Assembly (NCBI RefSeq): GCF_040605455.1
Contig: NZ_JBEXCV010000289.1
Location: 1 to 5,340 of the forward strand
Length of the DNA: 5,340 nucleotides
Source of the DNA: Embleya sp040605455
GTDB taxonomy: Bacteria; Actinomycetota; Actinomycetes; Streptomycetales; Streptomycetaceae
Direction: 5' to 3'
Shown: one piece after another, positions 1 through 5,029 of the stretch
How the letters are laid out: each line of letters begins with the position of its first letter
How positions within the stretch are numbered: the first letter of the stretch is position 1
Position numbers and translations under genes: made by a program
The notes under the pieces: generated by a model
Told to the model about the DNA's origin: nothing
Seen by the model: only the letters and a program-made list of their open reading frames with translations
Databases searched by the model: none

Positions 1-1965
1 TGGGACGCGATCAGCGTGCCCGCCCAGACCGGCGACCCCACCTGCAACGGGAACCCGGGCCCCGACTTCTCGATGAGCGTCAACCCGACCTCGGGCACGT
101 TGGTACCCAATGGCAGCGTCTCGATCAACGTGGGCACCACCACCACGCAGGGCACGGCGCAGAACGTCACGCTGTCCGCCTCCGGTCTGCCCAGTGGTGT
201 GACCCCGCAGTTCAACCCGGGCAGCGTCCAGTCCGGCAACAGCTCGACCCTGACCCTGACCGCGGGCGCGAACCCGACGGCCGGCACCTACACGGTGACG
301 GTGACCGGAACCGGGTCCGCCACGCACACCGCGCAGTACACCTTGACGGTGACCGGTCCGGGTAACCCGAGCGACCCGCCGAACATCAATGTGGCCAACG
401 TCCAGGCGCACCTGTCCCAGCTCAACACGATCGCGTCGCAGAACGGCGGCAACCGCCGCGCGGGCAGCGCGGGTTACACCGCCTCGGTGGCGTACGTGAA
501 GGGCAAGCTCCAGGCGGCCGGCTTCACCGTCAGCGAGCAGACCTGCACCTCCTGCACCTACCGCTCCAACAACCTGATCGCCGACTGGCCCGGCGGCCCC
601 GCCGACTCCGTCGTCATGTTCGGCGCCCACCTCGACAGCGTCTCGGCCGGCCCCGGCATCAACGACAACGGCTCCGGCTCGGCCACCCTCCTGGAGAACG
701 CGCTCGCACTCGCCCAGGCCAACCCGACCCTGACCAAGCACGTCCGGTTCGGATGGTGGGCCGGCGAGGAACAGGGTCTCCAGGGCTCGCAGTTCTACGT
801 GGGTCAGCTCAATTCCACGCAGCGCTCCGCGATCAAGGGCTACTACAACTTCGACATGGTCGGCTCGCCCAACGGCGGCTACTTCATCAACAACCTCAAC
901 TCCAGCACGGCAGCGCCGATGAAGGCGTACTGGGACAGCCTGAACCTGCGTCCCGAGGAGAACGTCGAGGGCCAGGGCCGTTCCGACGACTACTCCTTCC
1001 AGCAGGGTGGCATCCCGACCTCCGGCTATGCGGCCGGCGCCGACGCGATCAAGACCTCGGCCCAGGCGACGAAGTGGGGCGGCCAGGCGAACGCCTCCTA
1101 CGACTCCTGCTACCACTCCGCGTGTGACACCACTTCCAACATCAACGCCACGGTCCTCGACCGCAGCGCCGACGGTGTCGCCTACACCATCTGGAAGACC
1201 GCGGTCGGCGGCACCACGCCCGGCCCCGACTTCTCGATCTCGGTCGCGCCCGGCGCGGGCACCGTCCCGTCCGGCGGCGGCACCGTCTCCACGACGGTGA
1301 ACACCGGCACCGTGACCGCCCCCGCGCAGACCGTGGCGCTCAGCGCCGGCGGCGCCCCGAACGGCGTCGGCGTGACCTTCAACCCGACGTCCGTGCAGTC
1401 CGGGGCGTCCTCGACCGCCACCATCACAGTCGCGGCGGGCACCACTCCCGGCACCTACCCGATCACCATCACCGGCACCGGTTCGGTCACCCACACGGCC
1501 ACGTACACGCTGACCGTCGGCAACAGCAACCCGGGCAACGCGCTCCAGAACGGCGGCTTCGAGCAGGGCACCGCCAACTGGACGCAGAGCGCCAACGACA
1601 TCACCAACAGCAGCCAGGCCACCCCGCACAGCGGTTCCTGGTACGCCTGGATGATGGGTTACGGCAGCACGGCCACCGAAACCCTGAGCCAGTCCAACAT
1701 CTCCGTCCCGGCCAACGGCACGCTCCGCGTGTGGATCAAGACCACGACGCAGGAAGTCGGCTCCACCGTCTACGACACGCTCAAGGTCCAGGTCAACGGC
1801 ACGACCCTGGCCACCTACTCCAACGTCGGCGCCACCGGCACCTACGTCCAGAAGAGCATCGATCTGAGCGCCTACGCGGGCCAGACGGTCACTCTCCAGT
1901 TCGCCGGCAGCGAGGACGAATCCGCCACGACCACCTTCTACGTGGACGACGTCAGCATCTCCTGA
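1..1965 (+). CDS. Secreted multidomain M28 zinc aminopeptidase (5' end missing)
   Basis: The frame is open from base 1 (WDAISVPAQTGDPTC...) and ends at TGA 1963-1965. The GTG at 16 lies inside this continuous frame with no ribosome binding site, so the true start and signal peptide are upstream of the window. Domain order: Ig-like repeat (about 55-351), M28 peptidase (about 382-1203), a second Ig-like repeat (1219-1518), and a C-terminal beta-sandwich of about 140 residues (1537-1962) that starts with NGGFE and ends with FYVDDVSIS, typical of carbohydrate-binding-like jelly rolls. The catalytic domain matches, from memory, S. griseus aminopeptidase S along its length. All expected zinc and catalytic residues are present: His at 628 (GAHLDS), Asp at 664 (INDNGSG), Glu-Glu at 766/769 (GEEQGL), Asp at 853 (NFDMVG), and Tyr-His at 1111/1114 (CYHSAC, flanked by the presumed disulfide cysteines). 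The likely role is extracellular removal of N-terminal, mainly hydrophobic, residues from peptides. The catalytic assignment is firm; the role of the accessory domains is inferred. Confidence 0.93.
   Translation, partial: WDAISVPAQTGDPTCNGNPGPDFSMSVNPTSGTLVPNGSVSINVGTTTTQGTAQNVTLSASGLPSGVTPQFNPGSVQSGNSSTLTLTAGANPTAGTYTVTVTGTGSATHTAQYTLTVTGPGNPSDPPNINVANVQAHLSQLNTIASQNGGNRRAGSAGYTASVAYVKGKLQAAGFTVSEQTCTSCTYRSNNLIADWPGGPADSVVMFGAHLDSVSAGPGINDNGSGSATLLENALALAQANPTLTKHVRFGWWAGEEQGLQGSQFYVGQLNSTQRSAIKGYYNFDMVGSPNGGYFINNLNSSTAAPMKAYWDSLNLRPEENVEGQGRSDDYSFQQGGIPTSGYAAGADAIKTSAQATKWGGQANASYDSCYHSACDTTSNINATVLDRSADGVAYTIWKTAVGGTTPGPDFSISVAPGAGTVPSGGGTVSTTVNTGTVTAPAQTVALSAGGAPNGVGVTFNPTSVQSGASSTATITVAAGTTPGTYPITITGTGSVTHTATYTLTVGNSNPGNALQNGGFEQGTANWTQSANDITNSSQATPHSGSWYAWMMGYGSTATETLSQSNISVPANGTLRVWIKTTTQEVGSTVYDTLKVQVNGTTLATYSNVGATGTYVQKSIDLSAYAGQTVTLQFAGSEDESATTTFYVDDVSIS
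55..351 (+). repeat. Ig-like domain repeat, copy 1
   Basis: This encodes about 99 residues starting PGPDFSMSV and ending in YTLTV. It aligns over its whole length with the segment at 1219-1518; shared blocks include PGPDFS, SVQSG.SST and THTA.YTLTV. The DNA for the first block shares cccgacttctcgat (61-74 and 1225-1238). The Ser/Thr/Gly-rich, beta-strand-like character suggests a spacer or adhesion module of the Ig/BACON type. The exact family is not assigned. Confidence 0.8.
1219..1518 (+). repeat. Ig-like domain repeat, copy 2
   Basis: This is the second copy of the roughly 100-residue module, starting PGPDFSISV and ending YTLTV. It sits directly after the M28 domain, so the two copies bracket the catalytic domain. 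It has diverged from copy 1 mainly in the middle, so the duplication is not recent, while the ends are well conserved. Confidence 0.8.
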
Positions 1966-1985
1966 CCCGTCCCCGCTCGTTCATT

Positions 1986-2039
1986 CGACGATCGGCGCCC
2001 CGCTCCCGACGCATCATCCAGGAGCGGGGCGCCTCGTCG
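1986..2039. terminator. Strong hairpin between convergent genes, likely bidirectional terminator
   Basis: A perfect 13-bp stem is formed by GGCGCCCCGCTCC (1994-2006) and GGAGCGGGGCGCC (2021-2033), with a 14-nt loop. Beyond a 2-nt bulge (1992-1993) the stem extends by 6 bp (CGACGA 1986-1991 with TCGTCG 2034-2039). It starts 20 bases after the peptidase stop and lies 24 bases past the stop of the opposing regulator gene. It could therefore end transcripts from both sides. No clear T-tract is present, which is common in GC-rich actinobacteria. Confidence 0.8.
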
Positions 2040-2062
2040 TTCGGGCCCGGAGAGGGTGTCGA

Positions 2063-2530
2063 TCAGGCCCGGTCGTGCGCCCGTAGCCGGCGGCCGACCG
2101 TACCCAACGCCTCGGCCAGGGCTGCGAGTTGCTCGCGGTCCAAGACGTCGATCAGCACTTCTCGAACCCGCTCGACGTGCGCCGGCGCAGCGCCGCGCAA
2201 CCGTTTCGCGCCCTGTTCGGTCAGCACCGCGAAGACACCGCGCGGCTGCTCGGGGCACGCGCGTCGGCGAACCAGTCCCAGCTTCTCCAGTTGGGCCACC
2301 TGGTAGGTGATCCCGCTCTTGGAGGTGATCAGCTTCTCGGCCAGTTCGGCCATCCGCAACTCGCCGTCGGGTGCGGCGGAGAGGTGCACGAGGATCTCGT
2401 ACTGCGGATGCGAAAGACCGGCCTCGTCCTTGAGTTGACGCTCCAGTGCCCGGTCCACGCGGTGGCCGGCCTCGACGAAGCTCTGCCAAGCAGCCATCTC
2501 GAGATCGTCCAACCAACGCGGTTCGCTCAT
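2063..2530 (-). CDS. MarR-family transcriptional regulator
   Basis: The product is a 155-residue winged-helix protein, the usual MarR length. An N-terminal dimerisation helix (about 10-35) leads into LSHPQYEILVHLSAAPDGELRM (39-60), the standard first part of the MarR DNA-binding domain. The recognition helix follows (about 68-84, ITSKSGITYQVAQLEKLGLV), then a wing (88-107, RRRACPEQPRGVFAVLTEQG), then a long C-terminal helix. It has one cysteine, C92, in the wing, and lacks the N-terminal redox cysteine of OhrR-type sensors. The start at 2530 has only a weak GGGG motif upstream, but the N-terminal length fits the family. It is divergent from a DoxX gene, with a perfect palindrome between them. 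It probably represses itself and doxX and is released by a small phenolic, quinone or oxidant ligand; the ligand cannot be told from the sequence. Confidence 0.93.
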   Translation of the reverse strand: MSEPRWLDDLEMAAWQSFVEAGHRVDRALERQLKDEAGLSHPQYEILVHLSAAPDGELRMAELAEKLITSKSGITYQVAQLEKLGLVRRRACPEQPRGVFAVLTEQGAKRLRGAAPAHVERVREVLIDVLDREQLAALAEALGTVGRRLRAHDRA

Positions 2531-2581
2531 GCGCCCCAGCCTACTGAGCTTCTCGAAGCCCGAGTCGGCCTGTAGCGTCGA

Positions 2582-2603
2582 AGTAGTTCAAATTTGAACT
2601 ACT
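2582..2603. promoter_or_regulatory. 22-bp perfect palindrome, probable MarR operator in divergent promoter
   Basis: The arms AGTAGTTCAAA (2582-2592) and TTTGAACTACT (2593-2603) are exact reverse complements with no spacer. It is an A/T-rich island in very GC-rich DNA. It lies 51 bases from the regulator start and 121 bases from the DoxX start. Each arm contains a -35-like TTGAAC, at 2594-2599 on the + strand and 2586-2591 on the - strand, so a bound dimer could block both divergent promoters. No convincing -10 element was found. The size and symmetry are typical of MarR operators; binding itself is inferred. Confidence 0.82.
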
Positions 2604-2648
2604 CCTCGGGATCCGATCCACCCGGGCCCGGACCAGGGATCCGAACCG

Positions 2649-2667
2649 CGGGCCGACCAGCGGCCCG
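2649..2667 (+). other. GC-rich hairpin in the probable doxX leader
   Basis: CGGGCCG (2649-2655) and CGGCCCG (2661-2667) form a 7-bp stem around a 5-nt loop. It lies between the palindromic operator and the doxX start. It could affect leader folding, but hairpins of this size are frequent by chance in DNA this GC-rich. Confidence 0.3.
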
Positions 2668-2724
2668 ACCCGGATCCGACCCCGACGATCGTCCGACGAC
2701 CTCGCATCGACAGGAGACACCCAC

Positions 2725-3291
2725 ATGGCCTCCCCCGCCGAGACGACTCTCCGCGGCCTCGACCGGCCCACCGGCCCCGCGTCGCCGACCGCGCCCGGTC
2801 CGTCCCTGCACGGCTACGACCTGGGGCTGGTCCTGCTGCGGGTGGTGGTCGGCCTGACCATGGCCGCGCACGGCAGCCAGAAGTTGTTCGGCTGGTTCGA
2901 CGGTGCCGGCCTGGACGGCACCGGCCGGTTCTTCACCATGAGCGGCTACCCCTCCGGCAAGGCGATGGCGACCGTGGCCGGCCTCACCGAGACCTTCGGC
3001 GGCCTGGCCCTGGTGATCGGCCTGTGCACCCCGCTCGCCGCCGCGGCGATCGTGGGCACCATGATCAACGCCATCGCGGTCAAATGGGACGGTGGCTTCT
3101 TCGCGCCGAACGGCGTGGAGTACGAGTTGTTGCTGACCTCGGCCGCCGCCGCGCTCGCCCTGACCGGCCCCGGCCGACTGGCCGTCGACCGCTTCCTCCC
3201 GGTCCTGCGCGCTCACCGCCTCGCGTACGGCATCGCCGCCGTCGTGATCGGCGTGGTCACCGCCGGCGTCATCCTGGTGCTGCGCGACTGA
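2725..3291 (+). CDS. DoxX-family integral membrane protein
   Basis: The product has 188 residues. ATG 2725 is preceded by AGGAG (2712-2716) at 8-nt spacing. After a Pro/Ala-rich cytoplasmic N-terminus (1-29) come hydrophobic segments at about 32-49, 78-100, 103-119, 133-148 and 167-186. The DoxX signature is clear: LRVVVGLTMAAHGSQKLFGW (38-57), then a glycine-rich loop (GAGLDGTGRFF, 60-70) and ETFGGLALVIGLCTP (89-103). The fifth, C-terminal segment is additional to the usual four. DoxX proteins sit in the cytoplasmic membrane. In mycobacteria one member takes part in an oxidoreductase complex linked to redox defence, but the biochemical activity of most members is unknown. The divergent MarR gene and shared palindrome suggest induction by a small redox-active or aromatic compound. 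The family call is firm; the function is inferred only weakly. Confidence 0.9.
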   Translation: MASPAETTLRGLDRPTGPASPTAPGPSLHGYDLGLVLLRVVVGLTMAAHGSQKLFGWFDGAGLDGTGRFFTMSGYPSGKAMATVAGLTETFGGLALVIGLCTPLAAAAIVGTMINAIAVKWDGGFFAPNGVEYELLLTSAAAALALTGPGRLAVDRFLPVLRAHRLAYGIAAVVIGVVTAGVILVLRD

Positions 3292-3303
3292 TACCGACCC
3301 ACC

Positions 3304-3352
3304 GACGATCGCTCGGACTCGGCGACCATCGCCGGGGCACGCGAGCGTCGTC
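3304..3352 (+). terminator. Compound hairpin just downstream of doxX
   Basis: The outer stem pairs GACGA (3304-3308) with TCGTC (3348-3352) and CGCTCG (3310-3315) with CGAGCG (3342-3347), leaving one bulged T (3309). Inside is a 6-bp hairpin, CGGCGA/TCGCCG (3320-3325 and 3329-3334), with a 3-nt loop. It begins 13 bases after the doxX stop. It may be a weak terminator or a 3' end stabiliser; there is no T-tract. Confidence 0.45.
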
Positions 3353-3397
3353 TCGATCCGACCCCACCGGGTCCGCTCACTTGATCGGCAAGACGGC

Positions 3398-3431
3398 GCG
3401 GCCGGGGTGCACTCATGTGCACCCCGGCCGC
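3398..3431 (+). terminator. Strong Rho-independent-type terminator before the copper genes
   Basis: A perfect 15-bp stem forms from GCGGCCGGGGTGCAC (3398-3412) and its exact complement (3417-3431), with the loop TCAT. It is followed by the T-enriched TGTTCGTTT (3432-3440). It isolates the copper promoter at about 3484 from doxX transcription. It is the best terminator candidate in the window. Confidence 0.85.
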
Positions 3432-3483
3432 TGTTCGTTTGCCGGGCCTTCCTTCGATGCCACTCTCGATCGGCCCGAACGGC

Positions 3484-3511
3484 TTGACTACATACCTAGG
3501 GGGGGTATCTT
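3484..3511 (+). promoter_or_regulatory. Promoter of copZ
   Basis: TTGACT (3484-3489) serves as a good -35 and TATCTT (3506-3511) as a -10, with a 16-bp spacer. The copper operator fills the spacer and overlaps the first three bases of the -10. Transcription would start near 3518, giving a leader of roughly 55 bases before copZ. Confidence 0.65.
3492..3508. promoter_or_regulatory. CsoR-like copper operator 1 (upstream of copZ)
   Basis: The 17-bp site ATACCTAGGGGGGGTAT has inverted arms ATACC/GGTAT separated by 7 bases with a G-run. This is the pattern known for operators of CsoR, the Cu(I)-responsive repressor of actinobacteria and firmicutes. On the opposite strand it reads ATACCCCCCCTAGGTAT, almost the same as the site at 4953-4969. 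Its place between -35 and -10 fits repression relieved by Cu(I). The csoR gene is not in this window. Confidence 0.8.
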
Positions 3512-3574
3512 GTACCGTACTCGCCGACCGGGCCACGTCCGGTGCGGCGGATCCGAACAGCAGGAGGTTTCGCC

Positions 3575-3841
3575 ATGGGCACGTCCACTTCCGCCGTCGC
3601 CACCTACACCGTCACCGGCATGACCTGCGGCCACTGCGTCTCGTCGGTCGAGGCCGAGATCGGCCGGCTCGACGGCGTCACCCACGTAGCCGTCGACCTC
3701 GCGAGCGGCCGGGTCACCGTGACCGCCGACGCCGCGCTCCAGGAGGCGGCCGTCGCGGCGGCGATCGACGAGGCCGGCTACGAGCTCGTCCCGGCCGAGG
3801 CACCGGCGGCGGGCGCGAGCTGCTGCGGCAGCTGCCACTGA
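3575..3841 (+). CDS. copZ: CopZ-like copper chaperone (HMA domain)
   Basis: The product has 88 residues. ATG 3575 is preceded by a perfect AGGAGG (3562-3567) with a 7-nt gap, which favours it over the in-frame GTG at 3542. It is a single heavy-metal-associated domain with the metal loop GMTCGHC; the Cu(I)-binding cysteines are C18 and C21. The rest (VSSVEAEIGRLDGVTHVAVDL... AAIDEAGYEL) follows the beta-alpha-beta-beta-alpha-beta ferredoxin-like fold. The role is to bind cytosolic Cu(I) and pass it to the N-terminal domain of CopA and to the regulator. It is first in the copper cluster, directly behind operator 1. An added C-terminal tail, residues 71-88, ends in CCGSCH and carries three more cysteines and a histidine, possibly a second metal site. 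Family and pathway are firm; the role of the tail is inferred. Confidence 0.93.
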   Translation: MGTSTSAVATYTVTGMTCGHCVSSVEAEIGRLDGVTHVAVDLASGRVTVTADAALQEAAVAAAIDEAGYELVPAEAPAAGASCCGSCH

Positions 3842-3846
3842 CCGGC

Positions 3847-3882
3847 TCGGGAGGGCGTCTGCCGGCGCCGACGCCCTCCCGA
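3847..3882 (+). terminator. Intercistronic hairpin between copZ and the exported-protein gene
   Basis: A perfect 13-bp stem, TCGGGAGGGCGTC (3847-3859) with its complement (3870-3882), encloses a 10-nt loop and starts 6 bases after the copZ stop. There is no T-tract. It may be a partial terminator or a 3' stabiliser that makes copZ mRNA more abundant than the downstream message. Confidence 0.55.
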
Positions 3883-3918
3883 CGGCCCCGACCCCGACGG
3901 ATCGACGAGGGAGAGACC

Positions 3919-4971
3919 ATGAACACGGCAATCAAGGTCGGCGCGTTCGGCGCCGGCATCGTCCTGGCCTTCGGCGCCGCGTTCGGCGTGGGCCACGCGG
4001 TCGGCCCGGTCGGCTCCGACCCGGCCCCCGCGCACGGCAAGCACGGCGGCGACTCCGCCGACGCACCGAACGACACGCGCACCCCCGGCCCTACCGGCAC
4101 CGTGCCCGCAGGCGCCGAAATTCCCGCCGGCTTGCAGGTCTCCGAGCGCGGCTACACCCTCGTCCCGCCCGCCGAACCGCTGCCGGTCGGCACCCGTACC
4201 GACTTCCGCTTCCGCGTGCTCGGCCCAAACGGGCAGCCGTGGACCCGCTACGACCGCGCCCACGACAAGGACCTTCATCTGATCGTGGCCCGCCGCGACC
4301 TGTCCGGCTTCCGGCACGTGCACCCCGTGCTCGGCGCGGACGGGACCTGGAGCGTGCCGCTGACCTTCGCGAGCGCCGGCACGTACCGTATGTTCGCCGA
4401 CTTCTCCCCCGCCGGCGACCCGGCCGGCCCGCTCACCCTCGGCGCCGACGTCATCGTCGCCGGCGCCTACGAACCGGTCGCCCTGCCGGCCCCGACCCGC
4501 ACCGCGACCGTCGACGACTACACCGTGACGCTGACCGGCGACCTGTCCGCGACCGAGTCCGGCCTGCTCACCCTGAACGTGAGCAAAGACGGTCGTCCGG
4601 TCACCGACCTCCAGCCCTACCTCGGCGCATACGGCCACCTGGTCGCGCTCCGCCAGGGCGACCTCGGCTACCTACACGTCCACCCGCAGGGCACACCCGA
4701 CGACGGCAAGACCCCGGCCGGGCCCGGCATCGCCTTCCACGCCCAGGCGCCCAGCGCCGGCAACTACCGCCTGTACCTGGATTTCCGGCACGAGGGCACG
4801 GTCCGCACCGCCGAGTTCACCGTCACCGTCGGCGCCCCGAGCGCACGCACGACGACACCCGCCGTACCGCCCGCCACCGCACCGGAACACGGCGAGCACG
4901 CCCACCAGGAACGCCGTCAAGATCGAAACCAAGGCCGACCTCTGCCCAAAATATACCCCCCTAGGGTATAA
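3919..4971 (+). CDS. Exported His-motif protein of the copper cluster, function unassigned
   Basis: The product has 350 residues. ATG 3919 follows GAGGGA (3907-3912) at 6-nt spacing and opens with a signal or anchor sequence. The frame is open back to 3415, but that would run through copZ and is rejected. Residues 7-32 are a Gly/Ala-rich hydrophobic segment after K6, with no clear cleavage site, so it may be a membrane anchor. A short His/Gly/Asp stretch (38-45) follows. The body consists of two related beta-rich modules. Module 1 has H120, H133 and H135 (FRHVHP) followed by F150-AG-TYRMFADF (to 162). Module 2 has H240, H253 and H255 (YLHVHP) followed by IAFH274 and AGNYRLYLDF (280-289). The tail has HGEHAH. 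Similar proteins occur, from general knowledge, beside copZ/copA in actinobacteria. A role in extracytoplasmic copper binding is inferred from context and the His pattern. The last codons overlap the copA operator. Confidence 0.85.
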   Translation: MNTAIKVGAFGAGIVLAFGAAFGVGHAVGPVGSDPAPAHGKHGGDSADAPNDTRTPGPTGTVPAGAEIPAGLQVSERGYTLVPPAEPLPVGTRTDFRFRVLGPNGQPWTRYDRAHDKDLHLIVARRDLSGFRHVHPVLGADGTWSVPLTFASAGTYRMFADFSPAGDPAGPLTLGADVIVAGAYEPVALPAPTRTATVDDYTVTLTGDLSATESGLLTLNVSKDGRPVTDLQPYLGAYGHLVALRQGDLGYLHVHPQGTPDDGKTPAGPGIAFHAQAPSAGNYRLYLDFRHEGTVRTAEFTVTVGAPSARTTTPAVPPATAPEHGEHAHQERRQDRNQGRPLPKIYPPRV

Positions 4972-4972
4972 T
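4943..4972 (+). promoter_or_regulatory. Promoter of copA inside the preceding gene
   Basis: A full-consensus -10, TATAAT (4967-4972), overlaps operator 2. The -35 region is poor; TGCCCA (4943-4948) at 18-bp spacing is the best candidate. Transcription would start near 4979, about 50 bases before copA. The same TAT-at-operator-edge arrangement as in the copZ promoter supports it. Confidence 0.65.
4952..4970. promoter_or_regulatory. CsoR-like copper operator 2 (upstream of copA)
   Basis: TATACCC (4952-4958) and GGGTATA (4964-4970) form a 7-bp inverted repeat around CCCTA. The core ATACC-N7-GGTAT (4953-4969) matches operator 1 in length and half-sites, but its C-run faces the other way. It lies entirely inside the final codons of the preceding gene. 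Confidence 0.82.
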
Positions 4973-5029
4973 CGAAGTGTGATCGTGGGACGGCCACACC
5001 AGCACGAGCGAGATGCGAAGGAGCAGGCG

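Noticed and set aside
1938..2516. Second - strand frame (192 codons) overlapping the MarR gene
   Set aside because: It is an Arg-rich shadow of the regulator gene and runs through the terminator hairpin into the peptidase coding region.
2599..3216. Open frame on the - strand opposite doxX (205 codons)
   Set aside because: It is a low-complexity Gly/Ala/Arg/Gln product that overlaps a clear DoxX gene and its promoter; there is no family signal.
3512..3520. GTAC-C-GTAC element just after the copZ -10
   Set aside because: It is too short to call as an operator, and the CsoR-like site already explains regulation here.
3542..3574. GTG 3542 as an earlier start for copZ
   Set aside because: It adds 11 residues not typical of the family, and the perfect AGGAGG at 3562-3567 is placed for ATG 3575.
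3415..3918. In-frame upstream extension of the exported-protein gene, which would give 518 residues
   Set aside because: It crosses the terminator, the copper promoter and all of copZ in another frame. The Arg-rich translation is typical of a shadow frame. The ribosome binding site and hydrophobic N-terminus support ATG 3919.
3778..4638. Long open frame on the - strand opposite the exported-protein gene (286 codons)
   Set aside because: Its Gly/Arg/Val-rich composition without any recognisable motif is expected from antisense reading of GC-rich coding DNA; the + strand gene has a clear motif pattern and start.
4977..4999. GTGTG/CACAC inverted repeat in the copA leader
   Set aside because: It is only 5 bp with a 13-base loop, which is expected by chance.
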